Source: Alphaproteobacteria bacterium
GTDB taxonomy: Bacteria; Pseudomonadota; Alphaproteobacteria; Rs-D84
DNA length: 12,171 nucleotides
Assembly: GCA_017383325.1 (NCBI GenBank)
Contig: JAFNYG010000007.1
Location: forward strand, 1-12,171
Direction: 5' to 3'
Shown piece by piece: positions 1-6,457 of the stretch. The first letter of the stretch is position 1, and each line of letters begins with the position of its first letter. The notes below the pieces were generated by a model. That model was not told the origin of the DNA. It saw only the letters and a program-made list of their open reading frames with translations, and ran no database searches. The translations under genes and the position numbers were made by a program.

Positions 1-1296
1 ACATTTTTGCATAACGATTTTCTAAAGCGCATGTTCCTGGCAAACGGATATGATGTACGTCATGTTATGAATATTACTGATGTAGGTCATCTGACCAACG
101 ACGAAGATGATTCTGGCGAAGACAAGATGGAAAAAGGTGCCGCCCGTGATAATAAGTCGGTATGGGATATCGCAAAATTTTATAAAGACGAATTTTTGCG
201 TGACTTTAATGATTTGAACATGATTGCGCCAACAGTAATGCCACATGCCACAGATTATATCGCCGAACAAATAGAATTGGTCCAGAAATTGCAAGAATTG
301 GGGTATACCTATGAAATTCCAGGCGATGGAATTTACTATGATACGTCGAAGTTTGCGGCATATGGTGCGTTGACGGGTGGTTCGTTGTCGGGCAATCGTG
401 CGGGCGCGCGTGTTGGTTTTAATGACGCAAAGCGCAACCCATCGGACTTTGCGCTGTGGAAGTATTCTCCAACGGATACCAAACGTCAAATGGAATGGGA
501 CAGCCCCTGGGGCGTTGGGTTCCCTGGTTGGCATGCGGAATGCAGCGCCATGAGCATGAAATTACTGGGCGCCCATTTTGATATCCATACTGGTGGCGAA
601 GATCTGTCGCGTGTCCATCATGCGAATGAAATCGCGCAAAGCGAACCGATAACCGGGGCGCCATGGGTTAACACATGGCTGCATTACAGTTTCTTATTAG
701 ATAAATCTGGTGAAAAAATGGCCAAGTCTAAGGGCGAATTCCTGGGGATGGATGCCGTTCGTACACGTGGCTATGACCCAATGGTGTACCGTTATTTTGT
801 TGCCATGGGGCACTATCAGTCCCAGTTGGCGTTTTCGTGGGAAACCATGGATGCAACGGCAAAAAGCTATGTAAATCTGATACGTCGCGTGGCGGATTTG
901 TTGGACGCAGAAAATAGCCCCATTAACGATGTTATCTATGGTAAATGGCATGATGATATGCTGGGGGCGATGTCCGATAATCTGAAAACAGCATCTGTTC
1001 TGGTTTTGACCCAGGAATTTATAAAGTCGACCGACATAGATGACGCAACAAAGTTGGCGTTGGTTCGCTTTGCAGACGATTTATTGGGATTGCAATTGGT
1101 TGACCGTGCACAAAAGCTGCGTGCGCTGGAACGCGAAAGTGCGCCATCTGAAATTGTCGCGTTGGCCGAGGCTCGCGCCACAGCCAAGATGAACAAAGAT
1201 TGGGCAACGGCGGATCGACTGCGTTCTGAAATCGAGGACGCCGGTTGGTCAGTTTTAGATGCCAAAGAAGGTTATAAAATCGTTAAACGTACATAG
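1..1296 (+). CDS. cysS: Cysteinyl-tRNA synthetase, N-terminally cut by window edge
   Basis: Class Ia synthetase that activates cysteine and loads it onto tRNA-Cys in the cytoplasm. The frame is open from base 1, so the first roughly 35 residues, with the first zinc cysteine and the HIGH motif, lie off the left edge; a TTG at position 7 is not the true start. Visible landmarks are NITDVGHLT near the start, the GWHAECSAM segment (zinc-ligand Cys), DIHTGGEDLSRVHHANEIAQSE (zinc-ligand His and Glu), and a KMAKS version of the KMSKS loop. The C-terminus has the helical tail with a 'W..AD.LR..I...G' signature. Wording such as ITDVGHLT, GEDKMEKGA and DIHTGGxD is that of the CysS subtype I associate with CPR/Patescibacteria and some other bacteria; the E. 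coli form reads HGGGSDL at that point. The product call is secure; the subtype statement is from memory. Confidence 0.96.
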   Translation, partial: TFLHNDFLKRMFLANGYDVRHVMNITDVGHLTNDEDDSGEDKMEKGAARDNKSVWDIAKFYKDEFLRDFNDLNMIAPTVMPHATDYIAEQIELVQKLQELGYTYEIPGDGIYYDTSKFAAYGALTGGSLSGNRAGARVGFNDAKRNPSDFALWKYSPTDTKRQMEWDSPWGVGFPGWHAECSAMSMKLLGAHFDIHTGGEDLSRVHHANEIAQSEPITGAPWVNTWLHYSFLLDKSGEKMAKSKGEFLGMDAVRTRGYDPMVYRYFVAMGHYQSQLAFSWETMDATAKSYVNLIRRVADLLDAENSPINDVIYGKWHDDMLGAMSDNLKTASVLVLTQEFIKSTDIDDATKLALVRFADDLLGLQLVDRAQKLRALERESAPSEIVALAEARATAKMNKDWATADRLRSEIEDAGWSVLDAKEGYKIVKRT

Positions 1297-1329
1297 ATTG
1301 CTAAAAACACAAATAAAAATAAAAATCGG

Positions 1330-1358
1330 TTGAAATTGGGGCAATATTGGTGTATATT
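1330..1358 (+). promoter_or_regulatory. Sigma-70-type promoter for trcR-rpoD
   Basis: TTGAAA at 1330-1335 and TATATT at 1353-1358 are separated by exactly 17 bp, which is ideal spacing. Transcription would start near 1365, about 23 bases before the trcR ATG. A ribosome binding site AGAGGAA lies at 1375-1381. This is the only good promoter I see between cysS and rpoD, so it probably drives both trcR and rpoD. Confidence 0.6.
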
Positions 1359-1364
1359 GCCCCA
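1337..1364. promoter_or_regulatory. Perfect 11-bp inverted repeat over the -10 box
   Basis: TGGGGCAATAT at 1337-1347 is the exact reverse complement of ATATTGCCCCA at 1354-1364, with a 6-base centre. The right arm contains most of the -10 hexamer of the trcR promoter and the left arm fills its spacer. There is no T-run after it, so it is a poor intrinsic terminator for cysS. The position suits an operator for a dimeric repressor; the regulator is unknown. Confidence 0.5.
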
Positions 1365-1387
1365 CGTTAACAATAGAGGAAATTTCC

Positions 1388-1942
1388 ATGAACTATCCAT
1401 ATATGCCGAAATCAACAGCGCTGTGGTTAATTGAAAACACAGCATTGACGTTTGAACAAATAGCGGAATTCTGCGGCCTGCATGAGTTAGAGGTTAAAAA
1501 TATCGCAGATGCAGAAACATATAAAATTCAACCATTAAATCCGGTTCTAAGCGGCCAATTAACACGTGAAGACATCGAAAAATGCGAAGCTGACCCAGCT
1601 GCCCGCCTGACATTGCGCCGTGAAATTGTTGATGCGCAACAGAAACAGAACAAACGTGGCGTTGGTTATACACCAAAATTACATCGTCAGAACCGTTTGG
1701 GCGGTATTTTGTGGATTTTGAAAAACTATCCAGAATTATCCGATGGCCAGGTCGCGCGCCTGATGCGCAGTACGAACCCAACAGTTGCATCTGTTCGCAA
1801 TAAAACACACGCATCTTATTCGATTATTCAAATACAAAGTCCAATTGTATTGGGATTGGTGTCTGAATCTGCGATACATGATGCTGTGGCCAAAGCACAA
1901 AAAGCGGCATCCGCACCAAAAAAGAAAAGCAAAAAGAAATAA
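1388..1942 (+). CDS. trcR: TrcR-family (DUF1013) cell-cycle transcriptional regulator
   Basis: A 184-residue protein recognised as the alphaproteobacterial DUF1013 family, now named for the cell-cycle transcriptional regulator TrcR. The family signature near the N-terminus is clear: MPKSTALWLIENTALTFEQI at residues 6-25, then AEFCGLHELEV. There are two helix-turn-helix-like segments, about residues 21-40 and 118-139 (LSDGQVARLMRSTNPTVASV). The C-terminus is a lysine-rich tail (KKKSKKK), probably disordered and nucleic-acid-contacting. The ATG at 1388 has a good AGAGGAA site 6 bases upstream; an internal ATG at residue 6 matches where many relatives begin, so the true start could be five codons later. 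It is followed after 49 bases by rpoD and shares its promoter. A role as a DNA-binding regulator is known for the family; what it controls here is unknown. Confidence 0.87.
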   Translation: MNYPYMPKSTALWLIENTALTFEQIAEFCGLHELEVKNIADAETYKIQPLNPVLSGQLTREDIEKCEADPAARLTLRREIVDAQQKQNKRGVGYTPKLHRQNRLGGILWILKNYPELSDGQVARLMRSTNPTVASVRNKTHASYSIIQIQSPIVLGLVSESAIHDAVAKAQKAASAPKKKSKKK

Positions 1943-1991
1943 TTTTACCAAACCTTTGATACGAATATTAAAAACTGCGACGGGGTAATTA

Positions 1992-4073
1992 ATGGTTAAA
2001 AAATTAGACGAAGCAACACGTTTATTGATTGATTCTTTGCCAGAAAATCTACAAAAATTGGCGTATGGTGCGATTGAGGTTGGTTATATGTCGCGCATGG
2101 ATTTCACATCTGCAACCGAAGCAGACGAGGTGCCTGCCGATGAACACGATGAAGTGTTGGATTTTTTTCAGCAAGATTTGGGGCTTGAAATCTTGGAATC
2201 TGATAACTATCCCCAGGATTTAGACCGCTATTACGGAAACGACGAAGATGACGCGCCACGCGATAAAACACGTAATTTATTAAACGCCGATGCCGAGCAG
2301 GTTGATGTCAATGATGATGATTATGAACACTATGCCAAGCAGCTGGAACGCAGTCAGACGGGCTCATTGGTTTTGGGTGTCCAGGATTCTGTTCAATCAT
2401 ATCTGAAACAAATAGGGACTGTTCAATTGTTGACTGCCGCCGGCGAAGTCGCAATCGCCCAGCGTATCGAAGCTGCGTCCCGTCTCATGGTTTACGGGCT
2501 GTGTGAAAGCCCGATGACAATCCAAGCTATGTTGGACTGGTACCAGCAACTGTTAAACGAAGATGTTCGTTTGCGTTATATTGTCAATCTAGAAGTTATG
2601 TATTCCAGCGATTCTGAACAAAAACAGCTGGCGGCCCTGTCCGAGGCCTTGAAATCCAAGGGTGTTGAACATGTAGACGAATTGGACGATGATGACTTAG
2701 ATGATTTGGCCGATGCATCTGTCAGCGAAGATGAAGAAGAGGAAATCGACGAAGATGACGATGGTATAAAAAAAGAAGACACCCCACGTGGGACATCTGG
2801 GGTTCCAATTCCAGTTATGGAAGAGGCTCTGATGCCAATGGTTTTAGAATTGTTTGCTAAAATCAAACGTACGTTTAACAGCATGCAAAAACTGCAGGCA
2901 AAGCGTCTGGAAAATTTGCTGACTTCTGATACCCCAGATGTAGAACTGGAAAAGAAGTATACTAAATTGCGTTTGGAATTGTTTGAACATGTCAGCAAAA
3001 TTCGCTTGAACGACGATCGTGTCGCAGAAATCTTGGAACAGCTGACCAAGCGCGATCAATTGCTGATGGGATTGGAGGGTAAGTTATTACGTCTGGCCCT
3101 GGCTAACAAGATTAAACGCGAAGATTTTTTAAATGAATACACCGGGAACGAGATAAATCGCAACTGGGTAAAAAAACTGTCGAAGCATAAAAATTCAGCA
3201 TGGGCGAACTTTGCTAAAAAGCATGAGACGGATATTTTGAAAATCCAAGACGATATTACCGCGATTGTAACAGAAACAGGGCAGCCTACATCAGAATACA
3301 AAAAAGTTGTCGAATTGGTGCGTCGTGGCCAAGGCGAAGCAGCCCGTGCAAAGCGTGAAATGATTGAAGCAAACCTGCGCTTGGTCATCAAGTTTGCGAA
3401 AAAGTCCAGTAATCGTGGATTAGGATTAGATTTTTCGGATTTGGTCCAAGACGGAAATATCGGTTTGATGAAGGCTGTGGATAAATTTGATTATCGTTTG
3501 GGAAATAAATTCTCGACCTATGCGACGAACTGGATTCAACAGGGGATTTCCCGCAGCATTGCGGATCAGGCGCGCACAATTCGTATCCCTGTGCATATGA
3601 TTGATAATATTCACAAGATTCAACGTGCTACACGTCAGTTTATGCACAAATATGGTCGCCAGCCAACCGCCGAAGAATTGTCCAAGATTATCTATCTGCC
3701 GGTGGACAAGATTCACAAGGCTATGAAGGTCAATTTGAAACCAATCTCGTTAGAGGCACCCGTTGGCACCGAAGACGACAGTTCGCGCATTGAAATTATT
3801 GCGGACGAAACAGCAAAAAATCCGTTTACATCTGCTGCGCAAAAGAACCTGCGTAAAATTGTCACGCAAATTCTGTCTGAACTGGATCCCAAGGAAGAAA
3901 CCGTCCTGCGTCAGCGTTTTGGAATGTCGACAAACAAGACCAGCACCCTGGAAGAGGTTGGTGAATATATCGGCGTAACCCGTGAACGTATTCGTCAGAT
4001 AGAGCAAAAGGCACTGAACAAATTAAAACATCCAACCCGTGCCCGTAAGCTGCGCAGTTTCTTGGAAGATTAA
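1992..4073 (+). CDS. rpoD: RNA polymerase primary-type sigma factor (sigma-70)
   Basis: A 693-residue RpoD-type sigma factor that directs RNA polymerase to -10/-35 promoters. Order of parts: a region 1.1-like N-terminus (about residues 5-65), region 1.2 around [14 protein letters not shown] (135-148), a long non-conserved insert with a very acidic run (about 229-262), region 2 (455-535), region 3 (536-600) and region 4 (615-693). Region 4.2 carries [20 protein letters not shown], the -35 helix-turn-helix. Size and architecture match proteobacterial RpoD. Region 2.3/2.4 is unusual: against E. coli numbering, Y425 is Asn505, W433 is Asn513, R436 is Gln516 and T440 is Ser520, while Y430, W434, Q437 and R441 are kept. 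There are also two extra residues in [11 protein letters not shown]. The ATG has only a weak GGGGT upstream. If the genome has a second rpoD, this could be a divergent paralogue, but its place and size favour the main sigma. Confidence 0.94.
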   Translation: MVKKLDEATRLLIDSLPENLQKLAYGAIEVGYMSRMDFTSATEADEVPADEHDEVLDFFQQDLGLEILESDNYPQDLDRYYGNDEDDAPRDKTRNLLNADAEQVDVNDDDYEHYAKQLERSQTGSLVLGVQDSVQSYLKQIGTVQLLTAAGEVAIAQRIEAASRLMVYGLCESPMTIQAMLDWYQQLLNEDVRLRYIVNLEVMYSSDSEQKQLAALSEALKSKGVEHVDELDDDDLDDLADASVSEDEEEEIDEDDDGIKKEDTPRGTSGVPIPVMEEALMPMVLELFAKIKRTFNSMQKLQAKRLENLLTSDTPDVELEKKYTKLRLELFEHVSKIRLNDDRVAEILEQLTKRDQLLMGLEGKLLRLALANKIKREDFLNEYTGNEINRNWVKKLSKHKNSAWANFAKKHETDILKIQDDITAIVTETGQPTSEYKKVVELVRRGQGEAARAKREMIEANLRLVIKFAKKSSNRGLGLDFSDLVQDGNIGLMKAVDKFDYRLGNKFSTYATNWIQQGISRSIADQARTIRIPVHMIDNIHKIQRATRQFMHKYGRQPTAEELSKIIYLPVDKIHKAMKVNLKPISLEAPVGTEDDSSRIEIIADETAKNPFTSAAQKNLRKIVTQILSELDPKEETVLRQRFGMSTNKTSTLEEVGEYIGVTRERIRQIEQKALNKLKHPTRARKLRSFLED

Positions 4074-4093
4074 ATAAAAAATGAGGTGCTGTC

Positions 4094-4480
4094 ATGATAA
4101 ATAAGTATAATTCCGCAACAAAGAAAATACAGGATATAATGACATTATATCAACAAATGGACAGCTTGCCAAACCGCACTCAGTGGTATTTCGAGCCACG
4201 ATATAAGGACGGAAATTCCTGTGCCTTCGTATTTGCGCATACGACGACAGATGTTTCAAAGCGTTACGATGATTTGAAAGTATTCGCAAATGTATTAGAC
4301 GGCGCTGGAATAGAATATTCTTTCATAGCTCGCGATGGAAAGATAGCGGATGTTATTATAAAACCAGAACATATGGATCTTGCACGAAAAATGTTTGCCA
4401 GGTATCAAACAGGCGGGCACAACACAGCAGGCAATGAGTCTCTGTTAGAACAAGAATGGTTGCGTCAACGTCAAAAATAA
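4094..4480 (+). CDS. Hypothetical protein, 128 aa, downstream of rpoD
   Basis: I do not recognise this protein. It starts 20 bases after the rpoD stop with a good GAGGTG ribosome binding site at 4083-4088, so it is probably co-transcribed with rpoD. Codon choice matches the neighbours, which supports a real gene. It is soluble, with no signal peptide or membrane segment. The N-terminal third looks helical (KKIQDIMTLYQQMDSL). The middle has alternating hydrophobic stretches (NSCAFVFAHTTT, IEYSFIARDGKIADVIIKPE) that suggest a small alpha/beta fold, and it ends in a charged helix (LLEQEWLRQRQK). A terminator-like hairpin starts 8 bases after the stop. No function is proposed. Confidence 0.75.
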   Translation: MINKYNSATKKIQDIMTLYQQMDSLPNRTQWYFEPRYKDGNSCAFVFAHTTTDVSKRYDDLKVFANVLDGAGIEYSFIARDGKIADVIIKPEHMDLARKMFARYQTGGHNTAGNESLLEQEWLRQRQK

Positions 4481-4487
4481 ATCATCT

Positions 4488-4520
4488 GAAAATCTGCTTT
4501 AACAGCAGATTTTCTTTAAT
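4488..4520 (+). terminator. Intrinsic terminator-like hairpin after the rpoD group
   Basis: GAAAATCTGCT at 4488-4498 pairs perfectly with AGCAGATTTTC at 4504-4514 across a 5-base loop (TTAAC), followed by TTTAAT. The 11-bp stem is AT-rich and the T-run is short and interrupted, so termination may be partial. It ends the trcR-rpoD-hypothetical group. The next gene starts at 4536 with no room for a separate promoter downstream of the hairpin, so either read-through or a promoter inside the previous gene feeds it. Confidence 0.6.
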
Positions 4521-4535
4521 GCAAGGGGTGTTTAA

Positions 4536-5132
4536 ATGAATAAGAACACGTTGTTATTTTGTAATGGGCTGTCGGGGTCTGGTAAAACATATTTTATCCA
4601 GAATACACTGCCGGCGGGTCTGTTTTATAATCTGCGCTCTGCGACCACGCGTCCTATGCGTGATGGTGAATCCGAAGGGTGTCCGTATTTTTTCCGTGAT
4701 GAAAATTATTTTGATGCCGCGCGACTGGCCACGCGTTTATGGGTAAATGAAAAAATCTGGACGCCCGGCACCCCTAAATGGCTCTACGGCATTCCAGAAT
4801 CTGAAATTATGGCGCACTTGGGTGAAAATCTGATTTATGACGTGATTGAACCGCGTTATTCCAGACAGTTGATTGACTGGTTCCAGAAAAACAATCTTGC
4901 GCGTCATTATAATTTTCGTGTGGCGTACTTTTTATCGCCGGAACAGAATTTGGAAACCGCGCGCGCACGGGCGAACATGCCAAATGATGCGGCGGTGCGT
5001 CGTACAAATACATGCGATCCGATTGATTTTCTAAACGCAGGGATTGATCCAGATTATATATTAATGCCACGTTGTGGTCTGTATAATTCGCGTCTGGCTG
5101 CACATATTAAACGTCTACAAACTCAACGCTAG
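4536..5132 (+). CDS. Guanylate-kinase-like P-loop protein
   Basis: A 198-residue protein with a Walker A motif at residues 11-18 (GLSGSGKT). Residues 37-53 (TTRPMRDGESEGCPYFF) fit the GMP-binding pattern TTRxxRxGExxGxxYxF of guanylate kinases. YGIPESEI (84-91) sits where guanylate kinases have YGTxxxxI, and the ending PDYILMPRCGLYNSRLAAHI (172-191) matches the last strand and helix of that fold. The lid is not typical: instead of SRRLxxRGxD there is ARARANMPNDAAVRRTNTCD. The length is close to Gmk (about 200 residues). It may phosphorylate a nucleoside monophosphate, but I would not call it the cell's Gmk. A ribosome binding site AAGGGG lies at 4523-4528. It stands alone between a hairpin and a 305-bp intergenic region. 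Confidence 0.72.
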   Translation: MNKNTLLFCNGLSGSGKTYFIQNTLPAGLFYNLRSATTRPMRDGESEGCPYFFRDENYFDAARLATRLWVNEKIWTPGTPKWLYGIPESEIMAHLGENLIYDVIEPRYSRQLIDWFQKNNLARHYNFRVAYFLSPEQNLETARARANMPNDAAVRRTNTCDPIDFLNAGIDPDYILMPRCGLYNSRLAAHIKRLQTQR

Positions 5133-5249
5133 CATATTGGGGACTTGTAATTGCAATAAATACAATTTTATGATATTTCGGTCCCCTGCCTTGTGACGGT
5201 ACAAATATTGCACAACATACGATAAAAACAAATAAAAATTATCTTGGTA

Positions 5250-5278
5250 TTGAAATCTTAACTGATACATACTACAAT
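5250..5278 (+). promoter_or_regulatory. Sigma-70-type promoter in the trpS upstream region
   Basis: TTGAAA at 5250-5255 and TACAAT at 5273-5278 have a 17-bp spacer. The predicted start of transcription, about 5285, coincides with an ATG at 5286. AACTGAT at 5260-5266 (in the spacer) and ATCAGTT at 5293-5299 form a 7-bp inverted repeat flanking the -10 and start site, which may be a regulatory site or chance. Confidence 0.5.
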
Positions 5279-5285
5279 ACACAAT

Positions 5286-5342
5286 ATGTTGAATCAGTTC
5301 TTGAATTTTTTATGCATTAATTGTTGGCGCGTTGCCGCCTGA
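5286..5342 (+). CDS. Possible 18-aa leader peptide upstream of trpS
   Basis: ATG at 5286 opens an 18-codon frame reading MLNQFLNFLCINCWRVAA and ending in TGA. The ATG lies at the predicted transcription start of the promoter at 5250-5278, so the message would be leaderless. It has one Trp and two Cys codons near its end. GGCG at 5326-5329 inside the ORF can pair with CGCC at 5336-5339; that CGCC could instead pair with GGCG at 5367-5370, giving two exclusive hairpins as in attenuators. One Trp codon is few for classical attenuation. Such short ORFs also arise by chance, so this is only a candidate. Confidence 0.2.
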   Translation: MLNQFLNFLCINCWRVAA

Positions 5343-5349
5343 TATGTTT

Positions 5350-5377
5350 TTGTGCACTGGCACCGGGGCGTTATAAA
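5350..5377 (+). promoter_or_regulatory. Possible trpS-proximal promoter
   Basis: TTGTGC at 5350-5355 and TATAAA at 5372-5377 with a 16-bp spacer, ending about 60 bases before the trpS ATG. The -35 is a weak match. It overlaps a small GTGC/GCAC hairpin (5352-5363). It could drive the trpS-SIMPL-xerC group together with, or instead of, the promoter at 5250. Confidence 0.35.
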
Positions 5378-5437
5378 TTAGGGCTTTTAATTTTTTCAAA
5401 AATTCATTAAAATCAGATACAAGCAAAGGTATATATT

Positions 5438-6436
5438 ATGTCAAACACAGATAAAATTGTTTTAACGGGTATCAAGCCCACAGGTATGCCACACCTGGGC
5501 AACTATATTGGCGCGCTAAAGCCACTGATTGAACAGTCCAAGACGCATAAAACATTTATGTTTATTGCAGACCTGCATGCGTTGAACACAATCCATGATG
5601 CATCTGAAATACGGAAACATACGTATGAAATCGCCGCATTGTTGATTGCGTTGGGGTTAAATCTTGAAAATGCGGTATTGTTTCGTCAATCTGACATTGA
5701 TGAAATATATCAGTTGAATACACTGCTGATGAATGTCACGCCCAAGGGTTTGATGAACCGTGCACATTCGTACAAGGCGGCGATGGATAAAAACATGGCT
5801 GCGGGTCTGGACGTTGACGCAGGTATTAACATGGGGTTATATACATATCCTATTTTGATGACGGCTGATATCTTGTTATACAATTCGGATATTGTGCCGG
5901 TTGGCGCGGACCAGAAACAGCATGTTGAATTTGCGCGTGATATTGCGGAATACTTTGATCGCACATACGGCAAAACGTTTAAATTGCCAGAACCTGTAAT
6001 TGGTTCCGACACAGGAATCATCCCAGGCCTGGACGGCCGTAAAATGAGCAAGTCTTATGATAACACAATCCCGCTGTTCGCAGACGAAGGCGCGTTAAAG
6101 AAAAAAATTATGCGTATCATTACGGATTCTAAACTGCCCGCGGATAAAAAGGATCCGGACGAATCCACGATTTATCAGTTATACAAACACTTTGCAACCG
6201 CGGAACAAACGTCCGAATTTGCCGAACGGTTTCGTGCCGGTGGCATGGGATATGGCGATGCAAAAAAGATTTTGTTTGAACAAATCAATTCGGTATTGTC
6301 GGGGCCGCGCGCAGAATACGAACGTTTGATGGCAAACCCAAATGAAATCGACGCGATTTTGGAATCTGGGGCAAATCGTGCACGCATTGTTGCAACGGAA
6401 ACGTTGGCGCGTGTAAAAAAAGCAATGCTGGGATAA
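5438..6436 (+). CDS. trpS: Tryptophanyl-tRNA synthetase
   Basis: Class Ic synthetase (332 residues, normal length) that charges tRNA-Trp with tryptophan using ATP. It has PTGMPHLGN at residues 14-22 (the HIGH-equivalent), IADLHALN at 43-50, the YPILMTADILLY stretch (137-148) with the tryptophan-recognising aspartate at 144, VPVGADQKQHVE (153-164), and KMSKS at 202-206. The segment TPKGLMNRAHSYKAAMDKN and AGINMGLYTYP is typical of one branch of bacterial TrpS rather than the compact E. coli form. The start is supported by conservation of the N-terminal strand; an AAAGG lies 8 bases upstream. It begins a close-packed group with the SIMPL gene (21-base gap) and xerC. Confidence 0.97.
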   Translation: MSNTDKIVLTGIKPTGMPHLGNYIGALKPLIEQSKTHKTFMFIADLHALNTIHDASEIRKHTYEIAALLIALGLNLENAVLFRQSDIDEIYQLNTLLMNVTPKGLMNRAHSYKAAMDKNMAAGLDVDAGINMGLYTYPILMTADILLYNSDIVPVGADQKQHVEFARDIAEYFDRTYGKTFKLPEPVIGSDTGIIPGLDGRKMSKSYDNTIPLFADEGALKKKIMRIITDSKLPADKKDPDESTIYQLYKHFATAEQTSEFAERFRAGGMGYGDAKKILFEQINSVLSGPRAEYERLMANPNEIDAILESGANRARIVATETLARVKKAMLG

Positions 6437-6457
6437 TAAACCAAGGGGGGATAAGGA

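Larger units (their letters stand above)
5133..5437. other. 305-bp intergenic region before trpS
   Basis: No long reading frame, tRNA or known RNA family is recognisable. Near its left end GGGGAC (5139-5144) can pair with GTCCCC (5181-5186), enclosing a smaller TTGTA/TACAA pair, but no T-run follows, so it is a weak terminator candidate for the kinase-like gene. The middle and right parts hold two promoter-like sequences and a short ORF, listed separately. A small RNA is possible but not shown. Confidence 0.5.

Noticed and set aside
7..9. TTG at position 7 as the cysS start
   Set aside because: The frame is open to the window edge and the HIGH motif expected before this point is missing, so the gene simply continues to the left.
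1337..1364. Palindrome as the intrinsic terminator of cysS
   Set aside because: No T-run follows on the + strand and it overlaps a well-spaced promoter, so an operator role fits better, although dual use cannot be excluded.
2679..2778. Acidic GAT/GAA-rich stretch in rpoD as a sequence artefact or repeat expansion
   Set aside because: It lies in the non-conserved region between 1.2 and 2.1, where proteobacterial RpoD is commonly long and acidic; the frame is intact.
2576..3049. Long minus-strand open frames opposite rpoD and other genes
   Set aside because: They are mirror frames of conserved + strand genes, with Ser/Phe-rich translations and no ribosome binding site or family resemblance.
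5139..5186. GGGGAC/GTCCCC pair as a known structured RNA or riboswitch
   Set aside because: Only a 6-bp outer stem and a weak inner pair are visible; no conserved riboswitch, 6S, SRP or tmRNA features were recognised.
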